The notes: generated from the sequence alone by a model not told the origin. DNA of 64,000 nucleotides from an uncultured Balneola sp. (GCA_902529365.1 CABZWK010000004.1:98642-162641); one strand, 5' to 3'; positions 41,025 through 51,785 are shown, numbered from the stretch's first letter. Translations and numbers: made by a program.

Positions 41025-42239
41025 ATGAGCGTTTTACCAGTTGAGCAACAATTAGCACTAATCAAACGAGGTACAGTTGACATTCTTCCAGTCGAAGAGT
41101 TAAAAGAAAAACTAAGCAAATCGATTGAAACATCTATACCCTTAAAAGTAAAGCTCGGAGTAGATCCAACAAGGTCAGATCTACATTTAGGACATTCCGT
41201 AATTTTGCGCAAGCTACGTCAATTTCAAGATTTAGGTCATGAAGCCATTTTAATTATTGGTGGTTTTACAGCAATGATAGGAGATCCAACAGGGCAAAAT
41301 ACAACTAGACCACCACTTACAAAAGAAGAGGTAGCGTTAAACGCTCAAAGTTATATTGATCAAGCAAAAAAAATATTGGATACCAATCGGCTACAAATAG
41401 TGAATAATTTAGATTGGTTAGGATCGATGTCTTTTATGGATGTAATCCATCTTAGTTCAAAAATGACCGTTGCTCGAATGATTGAGCGGGACGATTTCTC
41501 AAATAGATTTTCAAACAATGAGCCGATTTCACTTCACGAGTTTTTATACCCACTAGCTCAAGGCCAAGATTCTGTTCACTTAGAAAACGACATAGAACTA
41601 GGTGGCACGGACCAAAAATTCAATTTATTGGTCGGTCGAAATTTACAAAAAGAACGCGGCTTAAACCCTCAAGTCTGTTTATTGATGCCATTACTTGTTG
41701 GCACAGACGGTACCGCAAAGATGTCTAAATCATACGATAACTATATTGGCATTATTGAACACCCCAACGATATGTATGGGAAAGCCCTATCTATTCCGGA
41801 TAACCTTATCTACACTTACGTTGAGTTAACTACGGATATACCCAACGAAGATTTACCAGCCGTACAACAGAAGATTGAAGTTGACCCAAGGACTGCCAAA
41901 CATGATTTAGCGTTCACTCTAGTAGAGATGTATCACGGTAAAGAAGCAGCGATAGGGGCCAGGCACTATTTTGAAACAACCGTCATTCAAAAGAAGGTCC
42001 CAGAAGACGCTCGAGAGTATATGCTAAAAGGCGGAAAAGAATACCGAATTCTCGAAATCATATCAGCTCTAAAATTTTCCCCAAGTAATGGTGAGGCAAA
42101 ACGACTAATAAAGCAAGGTGGAGTTAGTCTGGATGATGTAAAAATCATGGATGTTAACTATAGTTTTATAGCCCAGGAAGGGAATAAGCAGGTGTTGAAA
42201 GTAGGTAAGAGAAAATTTGCCCTGCTAAAAAGCGATTAA
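41025..42239 (+). CDS. tyrS: Tyrosyl-tRNA synthetase
   Basis: KLGVDPTRSDLHLGHSVILRKLRQFQDLGH, GGTDQKFNLLVGR, KMSKSYDNYIG, S4 domain. Confidence 0.96.
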   Translation: MSVLPVEQQLALIKRGTVDILPVEELKEKLSKSIETSIPLKVKLGVDPTRSDLHLGHSVILRKLRQFQDLGHEAILIIGGFTAMIGDPTGQNTTRPPLTKEEVALNAQSYIDQAKKILDTNRLQIVNNLDWLGSMSFMDVIHLSSKMTVARMIERDDFSNRFSNNEPISLHEFLYPLAQGQDSVHLENDIELGGTDQKFNLLVGRNLQKERGLNPQVCLLMPLLVGTDGTAKMSKSYDNYIGIIEHPNDMYGKALSIPDNLIYTYVELTTDIPNEDLPAVQQKIEVDPRTAKHDLAFTLVEMYHGKEAAIGARHYFETTVIQKKVPEDAREYMLKGGKEYRILEIISALKFSPSNGEAKRLIKQGGVSLDDVKIMDVNYSFIAQEGNKQVLKVGKRKFALLKSD

Positions 42240-42240
42240 A

Positions 42241-43014
42241 ATGGCAGACCTCAAAATAGCCTCATATAATGTGAATGGAATACGCGCAGCCACTAAAAAA
42301 GGGCTACTCAGCTGGATAAATGAGACCGCTCCAGATCTTATTTGTTTTCAAGAAATGCGCTCAAGTGAAAAGGACATGCCAAAAGAATTAGCTGAGCTGA
42401 ATTATGTTCAATATCACCAAATAGCGCAAAAAAAAGGCTATTCGGGAGTTTCCATATTTAGCAATTCACCGGCCAATACTATACACTATGGCATAGGGGT
42501 CGATTGGATTGACGAGGAGGGTAGGGTGTTGACAGCAGAATATGATGAGTTTAGATTGGTTTCCTCTTATTTCCCAAGTGGAACGATAGGCGATGTACGA
42601 CAAGATATGAAAATGGAGTTCTTAAGTTATTTTATGGATTTTGCCATGGCTCTTAAAGAGGACGGGAAACCGACGATAATCACGGGTGATTTTAATATCT
42701 GTCACTTGAATATTGATATTCATAATCCAGACAAACAGCATAATACGTCAGGTTTTTTACCAGAAGAGCGTTCATGGGTGACACAACTTTTATCAAAAGG
42801 TTATGCAGACGCTTTCCGGGAAATACACCCATCTCTTAGAGATACCTACTCCTGGTGGAGTTATAGGGCGGGGTCCAAAGCCAGAAATAAAGGGTGGAGG
42901 ATAGATTATCATATGGTGACGGAGACGATGGTTCAAAGAATCTTAGAGGCAGAAATTGAATCAAGGTGGGATATGTCGGATCATGCTCCAGTAACCGTAA
43001 CCTACCGGTTCTAA
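42241..43014 (+). CDS. xth: Exodeoxyribonuclease III
   Basis: KIASYNVNGIRAATKKGLLSWI, ICFQEMR, ITGDFNICH, WRIDYHMVT, SDHAPVTV. Confidence 0.95.
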   Translation: MADLKIASYNVNGIRAATKKGLLSWINETAPDLICFQEMRSSEKDMPKELAELNYVQYHQIAQKKGYSGVSIFSNSPANTIHYGIGVDWIDEEGRVLTAEYDEFRLVSSYFPSGTIGDVRQDMKMEFLSYFMDFAMALKEDGKPTIITGDFNICHLNIDIHNPDKQHNTSGFLPEERSWVTQLLSKGYADAFREIHPSLRDTYSWWSYRAGSKARNKGWRIDYHMVTETMVQRILEAEIESRWDMSDHAPVTVTYRF

Positions 43015-43015
43015 C

Positions 43016-43480
43016 ATGCCTACTCATTATAAAGGAAGCCCTAGCGAAATAGCCACACTCAATGCTTTTATAAAGTTAACAAGGGCGAGTAATACCCTAC
43101 ATCAGCAATTATCGAGAAGTTTAGCCGATTATAAATTAACAGAAAGTCAATTTGGTGTGTTAGAGGCCTTATACCATTTGGGGCCGTTGAATCAACGAAG
43201 CCTTGGAGAAAAAATTTTAAAATCGGGCGGTAACATTACCTTGGTTCTCGTCAATTTAGAAAAGCAGGGTTGGGTAACTAAGACTAAGGACCAAAATGAT
43301 AAACGCTCACACACCATTACTCTTACGGCTGATGGAGAGCGCTTCATTGAAGAGGTGTTCCCAGGACATTTACAAAGAATTTCTAAACTTTTCAGTTGCC
43401 TGGAAGAAAATGAGCTAGCGGAACTGTCCTGTTTGTGTAAAAAACTAGGGGTATTCGCATCTCAATGGAAAGCTGAGTAA
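43016..43480 (+). CDS. MarR family transcriptional regulator
   Basis: LTESQFGVLEALYHLGPLNQRSLGEKILKSGGNITLVLVNLEKQGWVTKTKDQNDKRSHTITLT. Confidence 0.92.
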   Translation: MPTHYKGSPSEIATLNAFIKLTRASNTLHQQLSRSLADYKLTESQFGVLEALYHLGPLNQRSLGEKILKSGGNITLVLVNLEKQGWVTKTKDQNDKRSHTITLTADGERFIEEVFPGHLQRISKLFSCLEENELAELSCLCKKLGVFASQWKAE

Positions 43481-43507
43481 GAGACTAGTTAGACTTACTA
43501 CAAAAAA

Positions 43508-45562
43508 CTATAGCTCTTCTTCCAATTTGCCAATTTGATCTCGAATTCTAGCGGCCTCCTCGAACTCCATATTTTTTGCCGCATGCAGCATAGTCATTCT
43601 TAAGTGGTCTAAAAGCTTATTCTTTGACTCAAAATGAACTTCATTCATGGCGGTATTGGCTTTGTAGGACAGTCCTTTATCGTCAACTCTAATACTCTCC
43701 ATGTAGTCGGATTGGGCAGCTGCTTCTGCTTCTTTGGAAAAATCCACTTTTTGGGTGGAAATAAGGGCAGGGTCAACTAGCGGTTTAAGCTCTTTTTGTA
43801 TGGTTTTTGGAGTGATACCATGTTTCTCATTGTAAGCCATTTGGATTTCTCGGCGACGATCTGTTTCTTCAATTACTTTTCGCATGCTTTCGGTTATTTT
43901 ATCAGCATACATGATGGCTTTACCATCTTCATTTCTCGCAGCCCTCCCGACAATTTGAAATAGAGAGGTTTCAGAACGCAAAAAGCCTTCTTTATCAGCG
44001 TCCATGATAGCCACTAAGCTTAATTCTGGAATATCAATACCTTCTCTTAAAAGGTTTATTCCCACCAGTACATCAAAATCACCTCTACGAAACTTGTATA
44101 AAACCTCTATTCGTTCAAGAGCATCAAGTTCACTATGCATGTAAGCGGCGTTAATGCCTATTTCTTTCAAATAGGCGCTCAGTTCTTCAGAAAGTCTTTT
44201 AGTTAGAGTGATAATCAAGACGCGTTCTTTTTTTGCAACACGCAGATGAATTTCTTCTAAAAGATCGTCTACTTGATTTCCAAGCGGCCTTACCTCTAAA
44301 ACAGGCTCCATTAAACCAGTAGGCCGGATAATTTGTTCAATAAATATACCCTCGCTCTTTACCAGTTCATAATCAGAGGGGGTAGCACTCACAAAAATGG
44401 CTTGATTAATCATTCCCTCCCATTCCTGAAAGGTTAAGGGCCGGTTATCCAACGCCGAGGGTAATCGGAAACCATGTTCGACCAATTCTGTTTTTCGAGA
44501 ACGATCCCCGCCATACATGGCATTTATTTGTGGCACGGTTTGATGGCTTTCATCCACTACCAGTAAAAAATCTTCCGGGAAATAATCAATGAGACAATAA
44601 GGCCGTTCACCAGGCTTTCGTGCGCTTAAATGCCTAGAATAATTTTCAATTCCACTACAATACCCTATTTCTTGGATCATTTCTAAGTCAAACAGAGTCC
44701 TTTGTTCAAGCCTTTTAGCTTCCAGATACTTATCAAGGCCCAATAGCTCATCGACTCGCTCGCTTAACTCAGTTCTAATAGCTTCTATAGTTTCATCTTG
44801 CCGACCTTTTGAAGTAACGTAATGGGAAGCAGGATAAATGCGGAATTCATGCACTTGCTCCACTATTGAGCCGGTTTCAACATTAAAAATTGCCATTTGT
44901 TCAATTTCATCGCCCCAAAAAGTAATACGCAAACCCTCATCAGAATAAGCGGGAAACACATCAACCACGTCGCCGCGAACTCTAAAAACACCGCGGTGAA
45001 AATCATTATCCTTTCGGGTGTAATGGAGATCTACTAAATCATAGAGCAAGGTATTACGAGGAATTTCTGTCCCAACGGTTAAGGTGATGATGAGTTTTTC
45101 ATATTCTGAGGGAGAACCAATGCCATAAATGCAACTCACTGAGGAAACGATTATGACATCGCGGCGTCCGGACAGTAATGAGCTGGTGGCGCGCAACCTA
45201 AGGCGCTGGATTTCTTCGTTTATAGATAAATCTTTTTCGATGAACTTATCTTGCGAAGAGATGTATGCCTCGGGTTGATAGTAATCATAATAGGAAATAA
45301 AAAACTCGACCCTGCTCTCGGGAAAAAAATCACTTAGTTCGCGAAATAGCTGCGCGGCCAAAGTTTTGTTGTGGCTCATGACTAAGGTAGGTCGTTGAAC
45401 CTGTTCAATTACACTGGCTACGGTTCGTGTTTTACCGGATCCAGTAATCCCCAAAAGAGTTTGAAAACGGTCGCCTGCAAGAATTCCCTCAGTCAATTCT
45501 TTGATTGCCTGAGGCTGGTCGCCTGTTGGATTAAAAGGGGAGTGAAGCTTGAATTCAGACAT
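43508..45562 (-). CDS. uvrB: Excinuclease ABC subunit B
   Basis: LLGITGSGKTRTVASVIE, YYDYYQPEAYI, INLLREGIDIPELSLVAIMDADKEGFLRSETSLFQIVGRAARN. Confidence 0.98.
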   Translation of the reverse strand: MSEFKLHSPFNPTGDQPQAIKELTEGILAGDRFQTLLGITGSGKTRTVASVIEQVQRPTLVMSHNKTLAAQLFRELSDFFPESRVEFFISYYDYYQPEAYISSQDKFIEKDLSINEEIQRLRLRATSSLLSGRRDVIIVSSVSCIYGIGSPSEYEKLIITLTVGTEIPRNTLLYDLVDLHYTRKDNDFHRGVFRVRGDVVDVFPAYSDEGLRITFWGDEIEQMAIFNVETGSIVEQVHEFRIYPASHYVTSKGRQDETIEAIRTELSERVDELLGLDKYLEAKRLEQRTLFDLEMIQEIGYCSGIENYSRHLSARKPGERPYCLIDYFPEDFLLVVDESHQTVPQINAMYGGDRSRKTELVEHGFRLPSALDNRPLTFQEWEGMINQAIFVSATPSDYELVKSEGIFIEQIIRPTGLMEPVLEVRPLGNQVDDLLEEIHLRVAKKERVLIITLTKRLSEELSAYLKEIGINAAYMHSELDALERIEVLYKFRRGDFDVLVGINLLREGIDIPELSLVAIMDADKEGFLRSETSLFQIVGRAARNEDGKAIMYADKITESMRKVIEETDRRREIQMAYNEKHGITPKTIQKELKPLVDPALISTQKVDFSKEAEAAAQSDYMESIRVDDKGLSYKANTAMNEVHFESKNKLLDHLRMTMLHAAKNMEFEEAARIRDQIGKLEEEL

Positions 45563-45702
45563 GTGATAAACTAATTAAACAAAGATAAAGCCTTTTTCTT
45601 TAACAAGCGTCCCACAAGATAAATTCATTGCGAAAGGATTGGTAAATCAAATACACTTGGCGTATTATAGCGTGAGTTTAGAACTAGAGTAGAAGAAACT
45701 GT

Positions 45703-46836
45703 ATGCCCCATAAAAACAAAAATCTAGAAGTTTTTCGCGATCAAATAGATTCAATAGATCAGCAAATACTTGATCTATTGGTTGAGCGCGGACACATCGT
45801 AAAACAAGTTACTGAAACAAAATTAGCGCATCAGTTACCTGTTTTCGTTCCTAAACGAGAACAGGAAAAGACGGCTACCTTTAAGGAATTAGCTCGAGAA
45901 AGGGGAATAGACCCCTCCTGGGCAGAGGATTTTTTACGCCTAATTATGGGCTCTTCAAGGCAGCGTCAATCTGAAGCGGCATTCCCAAGATCTACCCAAG
46001 AGGCTAAACACATTATTTATATTGGGGGCGACGGGGGTATGGGTAAGTTGTATAAGCGTATTTCAGATCAAACCGGGCACAAGACAACAAGTATAGATAA
46101 AAGTAACTGGTATGAATTAGATCGAGCGCTAAAGACAGCCGATATGGTTATTATTACGGTTCCAATTCACGTGACGGAATCAGTTATTCAGAGGTTAAAG
46201 GGAAGGCTTTCAGAACAGGTTATTCTGGCTGATTTCACCTCAAATAAGCGGCGACCTATAGAACAGATGAAAGCCATTCATACCGGTCCTGTTTTGGGTT
46301 TGCATCCAATGCATGGCCCTGATGTACAGAATCTTTCTAAACAACTTATGGTGGCGTGTCCGGTACAGCAGGCCGAGCAAAGCAAATGGTTTTTAGAACA
46401 ATGTGAACTTTGGGGTATGAGGTTAATTGAGGCAGAGGCCGAAAAACACGATCATGTAATGCATTTGGTTCAAGGCTTGCGACATTTTATTGCTTTATTG
46501 CACGGCTCCTTTATGAAGCATTATGATCTTAATCCCAATGATATGTTGGATTATTCGTCTCCCATTTATCGCGCCGAGCTCATGATGACGGGAAGAATCT
46601 TTGCACAAAGCGCGGAATTATATGCAGATATTGTTTTTTCTAATGAAGAAAGGCGAGCCCTATTACTTAGATTTTTTGAACATCATGTGCTATTAGTCGA
46701 GATGGTAAAAAACAACGACCGAGATGGTTTTATTAAAGAGTTTGAACAGGTAACCGATTTTTTTGGATCATTTGCAACTAAGGCCTTAGATGAGTCAGGT
46801 TACCTAATTAACCGATTAGCAGATCGTTTTGCTTAG
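45703..46836 (+). CDS. tyrA: Fused chorismate mutase / prephenate dehydrogenase
   Basis: N-terminal RDQIDSIDQQILDLLVERGHIVKQV; IIYIGGDGGMGKLYKR; VLGLHPMHGP. Confidence 0.92.
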   Translation: MPHKNKNLEVFRDQIDSIDQQILDLLVERGHIVKQVTETKLAHQLPVFVPKREQEKTATFKELARERGIDPSWAEDFLRLIMGSSRQRQSEAAFPRSTQEAKHIIYIGGDGGMGKLYKRISDQTGHKTTSIDKSNWYELDRALKTADMVIITVPIHVTESVIQRLKGRLSEQVILADFTSNKRRPIEQMKAIHTGPVLGLHPMHGPDVQNLSKQLMVACPVQQAEQSKWFLEQCELWGMRLIEAEAEKHDHVMHLVQGLRHFIALLHGSFMKHYDLNPNDMLDYSSPIYRAELMMTGRIFAQSAELYADIVFSNEERRALLLRFFEHHVLLVEMVKNNDRDGFIKEFEQVTDFFGSFATKALDESGYLINRLADRFA

Positions 46837-46934
46837 AATTAAGGTGATCTATAGTATATTTGTTTGAAGCTGCATTCGTAGCGGCTCTTAACAAAATAAG
46901 CGCTCACTATTGGTCTTAGCTAAAGTATTGTTTT

Positions 46935-47117
46935 ATTGGGGTTGGGAAAGTATTTTATTGCAACAGTATTTTTACCCGTATTCCTATTCATGCATCCCAA
47001 AAAATTATGCTTGAACAAGACGTACAAATAGATCAGGTTTTGTTGATGAGCGGGTATCGAAATCGCAATACCTTTTACCAAGCTTTCCAGACCGAAAAGA
47101 GCTTAACACAAAAATGA
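46935..47117 (+). pseudogene. AraC-family HTH C-terminal remnant
   Basis: IHASQKIMLEQDVQIDQVLLMSGYRNRNTFYQAFQTEKSLTQK* matches the second HTH of AraC regulators; no intact upstream domain; left boundary approximate. Confidence 0.5.
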
Positions 47118-47172
47118 TTTATCTTAAGTAAATAAAAATCAAAGCACACATAAATTATATCTATAACTAGCT

Positions 47173-48261
47173 ATGAATCGCCCTAAAGTAATATCTGGTA
47201 TACAACAAATTGGTATTGGGAACACCGATGTGCTACAAACAGCGGAATGGTATCGTCGCCATTTTGGAATGGATATCATGGTATTTGATGATGAGGCGAC
47301 AGCCGAACTTATGCTACCTTACACAGGAGGTAAGCCTCATGATCGTCGTGCCATTCTAAGTTTAAGTATGCGTGGTGGAGGGGGTTTTGAAATATGGCAA
47401 TACACCTCTCGAAAACCTACTGCGATGGAAGGAGAAGTTAACTTAGGCGATCTTGGTATTAACGCCGCAAAAATTAAAAGTGTGGATGTTCAAAAGAGCT
47501 ATGAAGAGTTCAATATGAACGGCCTAAACGTGGTCAGCTCTCTGTGTAACAATCCCATGGGAGAACCACATTTTTTTGTTAAAGATCTTCATGGGAATCT
47601 TTTTCAGGTTATTCAGGGGCAATCTTTTTTCAGGAAAAAAGAACAAATGCTTACAGGAGGGGTAGCTGGTGCGCTAATTGGCTCGACGGATATAGATCGA
47701 TCCCTAACTTTGTATCGAGATATTCTTGGGTACGATACTGTTATCTATGATGAAGAAGGGATTTGCGATGATTTTGAAGGGCTTAATGGGGCAGATGTTT
47801 CCTATCGGCGCTGCTTAGTCCGACACTCACAGCCCAGAAAAGGGGGATTCAGTGCACTTTTTGGACCAACTGAAATTGAGTTGGTTCAACGCATCGATAC
47901 CGAGGCCAAACTAAGCCCCCCCAAAAAATTGTTCCATAACCGATATTGGGGAGATCCAGGATTTATTCACCTTTGTTTCGACGTACAAGGAATGGACGCA
48001 CTTAAAGAGGAATGTGAATCAAAAGGATATCCCTTTACTGTAGATAGTGCGAGTAGTTTTGATATGGGAGAAGCAGCGGGTCGATTTACCTACATTGAAG
48101 ATCCAGATGGGACGCTAATTGAGTTTGTTGAAACTCATAAGGTTCCAATCGCAAAAAAGTTTGGCCTTTTTGTGGATATGACTAAGAGAGATCCCGAAAA
48201 ATCATTACCAAAATGGATGCTTCAGGCCCTATCATTATCTCGTATGAAGCCTTTATCTTAG
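47173..48261 (+). CDS. Two-domain VOC (glyoxalase/dioxygenase-like) protein
   Basis: QQIGIGNTDVLQTAEWYRRHFGMD and LIGSTDIDRSLTLYRDILGYDTVIYD; FTYIEDPDGTLIEFVETH. Confidence 0.85.
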   Translation: MNRPKVISGIQQIGIGNTDVLQTAEWYRRHFGMDIMVFDDEATAELMLPYTGGKPHDRRAILSLSMRGGGGFEIWQYTSRKPTAMEGEVNLGDLGINAAKIKSVDVQKSYEEFNMNGLNVVSSLCNNPMGEPHFFVKDLHGNLFQVIQGQSFFRKKEQMLTGGVAGALIGSTDIDRSLTLYRDILGYDTVIYDEEGICDDFEGLNGADVSYRRCLVRHSQPRKGGFSALFGPTEIELVQRIDTEAKLSPPKKLFHNRYWGDPGFIHLCFDVQGMDALKEECESKGYPFTVDSASSFDMGEAAGRFTYIEDPDGTLIEFVETHKVPIAKKFGLFVDMTKRDPEKSLPKWMLQALSLSRMKPLS

Positions 48262-48318
48262 CAACAGCTAAAACAGCCATTGTACCAAAGTGTACTAGGG
48301 TTGAAGCTACAAGTATAC

Positions 48319-48876
48319 TTAACGGTTCAAGGCTTTTTGTAGATAGTGACTTAAGGCAAAATTCTCCAATGGCGCATCCTTACGAAGGTACAATGGATGA
48401 TGTGGATGGCCATCTTTTGAATGAGCCCCTCTAGTATAAAAATGAAGGTTCAAATCCTTAATTGCATCGTGAATATCCGATAAACAGTGAAGTAAATAAG
48501 GGCGTTTTTCTATTAAGGCCCCCCAGGCACACCATACATGAACCCGTGATTCTTGACTAAATTCGTGCAAATAATGCCGAATCCAGTGTACATTTTCTTG
48601 ATGAAGTACCGGTTGATATCTTTTATGCATTTTATCAGGATTAGTGGCTCTTTGAGGGTATAAGTTCAACATCAACCAGCCATCATACCCGTTTTCATCA
48701 GCAAATCGTGCAACCGAGGCTACGGTTGGGTCTAATCGCTTTGGAGTGGCCGTGCTTGGATTTATCCCAAAACAAACAAAAGGGCGACTTCCTACTTTGC
48801 CTAGCGTAAAACGAGCTTTTGGTTCAGAATGATCGTACACCCATGGCGTCTCTTTTATGTCCTGTAACAATTGCAT
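48319..48876 (-). CDS. DUF1643 family protein
   Basis: ARFTLGKVGSRPFVCFGINPSTATPKRLDPTVASVARFADENGYDGWLMLNLYPQRATNPD. Confidence 0.88.
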   Translation of the reverse strand: MQLLQDIKETPWVYDHSEPKARFTLGKVGSRPFVCFGINPSTATPKRLDPTVASVARFADENGYDGWLMLNLYPQRATNPDKMHKRYQPVLHQENVHWIRHYLHEFSQESRVHVWCAWGALIEKRPYLLHCLSDIHDAIKDLNLHFYTRGAHSKDGHPHHPLYLRKDAPLENFALSHYLQKALNR

Positions 48877-49568
48877 TAATGTACTGCATTTTCGTCCAAT
48901 AGGCTTTCTGTGTCCATTGAATAGTCAGTGGAATTCCGCAAAAAGTCTTTGAAGTGTTGCGTGTTATATTGCGCCATTCCTCTTTTTTTCATGATAATGT
49001 ATCCATCACTATTAATTACATAGGTCGTTGGTACGACGGAGGTATCATAAATAAGAGGTTTTCGGGAGCGCGGAAAGTAAACCGGCATGCGGTATCTTTT
49101 TTGCTCAATAAAAGCCAGCGCCTTCTCAGGGTCTTCGTCCAGTGAAACCATCATGAAAATGACCGGTTCTTTGGTTTCCACGGGTCGAGTCATATCCTCA
49201 TATAGCGACTGAATATTGGGCATTTCGGCTATGCAAGGTGGACACCAAGTAGCCCAGTAGTTCATGAATATAGTTTTACCTTTAAAATCGGCCAACGATA
49301 CAGGCGCGCCATGCTCATCACTTAAATAGAAATTATAGTCGGCCAGTTCAAAATTGGCGGCTAAATCGCCATAATTTTGGATATCAGCATCGGTTATTTT
49401 GGGTTGAATGAGATGCGTACTTAGTAGTATGCGTTGTGCATATCCAATCACCTCGGTATGCCACCCCCCGATATACAAAATAAGCCCAATAGCAATAATG
49501 AATCCCCACTCACTCAATTCCCGGCGCCATGTTCGTATGGTGATGGTGCTATTCTCTTTCATACGCAT
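48876..49568 (-). CDS. TlpA-like thiol:disulfide interchange protein
   Basis: FMNYWATWCPPCIAEMPNIQSLYE (CxxC), N-terminal TM. Confidence 0.92.
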   Translation of the reverse strand: MRMKENSTITIRTWRRELSEWGFIIAIGLILYIGGWHTEVIGYAQRILLSTHLIQPKITDADIQNYGDLAANFELADYNFYLSDEHGAPVSLADFKGKTIFMNYWATWCPPCIAEMPNIQSLYEDMTRPVETKEPVIFMMVSLDEDPEKALAFIEQKRYRMPVYFPRSRKPLIYDTSVVPTTYVINSDGYIIMKKRGMAQYNTQHFKDFLRNSTDYSMDTESLLDENAVH

Positions 49569-49644
49569 GTATTATGTACAGATTTAAATGGTTGATGTGT
49601 GCCCGTTGGCCGTCGCAACGAATCTCAGGCAAACCACTATATTT

Positions 49645-50316
49645 CTAGATAATGGTTCTAATTTCATCTAAGGATTTTTTTTGAATGTCCGGCACTTTTA
49701 CCCCTTCCTTGGGAAACCCACAAACCAATAATAAAAACGCCTTTTCATTGGAAGGTCTGTTAAGAACTTCATTCAAAAAACCCATTGGGCTAGGTGTGTG
49801 TGTTAGGGTGGCGAGTCCCGCATTATGCAAGGCAGTGATAAGAATACCGGTGGCAATTCCAACCGATTCTTTCACGTAATAATGCTTTTCTTTAGCGCCA
49901 CCATCTTTATTGGCATAACTCGCGCTAAAAACAGCAATGAGTGCAGGCGCTTCCTCTAGAAATGGCTTCTCCTCGGTAGTTTGAAAGGCTTCTAGATCTT
50001 GTAACCACTCCTGAGTAGCTCGGCTATTATAAAAAAAATGTTCTTCTTTTTCAGCCGCAATCCGGAGCTTTTTTTTGACCTGAGAATCGGTAACCACTAC
50101 AAAGTGCCACGGTTGTTTATTCGCCCCGTTAGGAGCAGTTCCTGCACTTTTTATACACGCATCGAGTACTTCCAACGGGACTTTTTCCGACGAAAAAGCC
50201 CGAACGCTCCGTCTTTTTTTTACAAATTTATAAAAATCATTAGACCGTGCTCGCATCTCATCAGGGCTATATTTGGAGTATTCATCCCAAGCACGGAAAG
50301 GAGCAGAGTCTGGCAT
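49645..50316 (-). CDS. Nitroreductase family protein
   Basis: FYKFVKKRRSVRAFSSEKVPLEVLDACIKSAGTAPNGANKQPWHFVVV. Confidence 0.92.
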   Translation of the reverse strand: MPDSAPFRAWDEYSKYSPDEMRARSNDFYKFVKKRRSVRAFSSEKVPLEVLDACIKSAGTAPNGANKQPWHFVVVTDSQVKKKLRIAAEKEEHFFYNSRATQEWLQDLEAFQTTEEKPFLEEAPALIAVFSASYANKDGGAKEKHYYVKESVGIATGILITALHNAGLATLTHTPSPMGFLNEVLNRPSNEKAFLLLVCGFPKEGVKVPDIQKKSLDEIRTII

Positions 50317-50486
50317 AAGGTAGGAGGTTTTGTTGTTTAAGGGTCAAATCAGTACATCTGGTTTACGTCAATACTATTAATATACTACCATTAATCTACA
50401 GGAACTTCGGATAAAACAACAGGAAACCGACTAGTTTGAACAAAATCCCACCTTAGTGAAACTGCGCTGTATTACTAGCTTTATTG

Positions 50487-51341
50487 TTAACGCTTAAATA
50501 AAGTACTAATAACAAACCAAATATTTTCTTTTCTCTCGGCTAATCTTCTGCTAAAATAAGGAAACCAATCCGTACCAAAGGGCACGTAAACTCGAGTAGG
50601 ATATCCAAGCCGGTTCAGGTCCATTAACCCTTGTTCTCGCAACCCGTAAAGCATTTGAAATTCAACTCTAGAATAGGGGATATCATAGTCTGCTAAATAG
50701 GATCTAACCGCACGAATAAGCTGGTCATCGTGGGTGCCAAATCGTGAAAAAGAAGTGTTATTAATGAGCACTTCTGCATACGCATTAAAGGCCTCTCGAA
50801 TATCGGACATTTGCTGAAAGGCTTTTGATCTAGATTCTTTATACGCTCCTTTTACTAGCCGAACGTCTGCCCCTAAATCGGCTAATTCAGCAATATCCTC
50901 CTTACTTCTATGCAGCATCGCTTGAATTACGGTGCCTACATGTTGAGCTCCGTATTCGGCATGAGCTCGTTTGAACAAATCCAAGGTAAGTTCGGTATAA
51001 GCACTGCCCTCCATATCAATTCGAACAAATTGATTTTGTGATCGCGCATGTTCTATTAGAGTAAACAGATTATCTGCACAATACTCCACATCAATATTTA
51101 ATCCAAGCATGGTTAACTTGATAGAGATTCCACTCAATAATTTGTGTTGCTCAATTCCTTTGAGTACGTCAATATAGGCCTTTATGTTGTGGTCAGCTTG
51201 TGAACGAGACGTTACATTTTCTCCAAGCAAATCAAGGGTAAGCTGATGATGGGTTTGATTAAGTTGTTTAGCAGCGGGTACGCTTGATGAGAAATCTTCG
51301 CCAGCAACAAATCGCTTAGCGAAAACAAACGGTAATTTCAT
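50487..51341 (-). CDS. Proline dehydrogenase
   Basis: ISIKLTMLGLN, RIDMEGSAYTELTLDLF, VRLVKGAYKE, EFQMLYGLREQ, YVPFGTDWFPYFSRRLAER. Confidence 0.93.
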   Translation of the reverse strand: MKLPFVFAKRFVAGEDFSSSVPAAKQLNQTHHQLTLDLLGENVTSRSQADHNIKAYIDVLKGIEQHKLLSGISIKLTMLGLNIDVEYCADNLFTLIEHARSQNQFVRIDMEGSAYTELTLDLFKRAHAEYGAQHVGTVIQAMLHRSKEDIAELADLGADVRLVKGAYKESRSKAFQQMSDIREAFNAYAEVLINNTSFSRFGTHDDQLIRAVRSYLADYDIPYSRVEFQMLYGLREQGLMDLNRLGYPTRVYVPFGTDWFPYFSRRLAERKENIWFVISTLFKR

Positions 51342-51596
51342 AAAGATAAGTAAGGCTTTTTAACGTCTAATTAATTGTTATCGATGAGGAATGAAGGAAA
51401 ACTTATCAATTGATCCTAAGCACTAACAGAGATAGGATGAGCAAAGGTACGAGTTTAGTTCAAATTATCCATCTAACTGTAACCTTTTTCTATTCATTCC
51501 GTACTCTATCATGTGTTTACTTATTAGCTTTAAATAATGGGTGTCTATTTAGGCAAGTTTAGTACCTAAGCTTCCAGTTAAAGCAGTTTCGAGGAG

Positions 51597-51785
51597 TCAA
51601 AGCTTTGATAAACGCTTATAAACACAAGAATAAGTCAAAGAATGATTAAGAACGAAATGGTTAAGTAACAGCATAGCAAAAAAGGTTAAAAAGTTACTAC
51701 CAAAAGACTTCAAAGAAACCCTATAAACACCAAGATTATGCATCTCCAACCCCAAAAATCTGATACAATTAGAACGATCAAGCAC
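51597..51785 (-). pseudogene. Possible IS5-family transposase N-terminal scrap (very degraded)
   Basis: MLDRSNCIRFLGLEMHN resembles the (N)DRxSxxRFLGL motif; remainder does not align in one frame. Confidence 0.25.

Noticed and set aside
46168-46173. CACGTG in tyrA (also at 14275 and 54776) as further parS sites
   Set aside because: Flanking bases do not fit TGTTTCACGTGAAACA; only the hexamer core is present.
50038-50340. 100-aa plus-strand ORF with Phe/Arg-rich sequence
   Set aside because: Antisense to the nitroreductase gene; no independent support.
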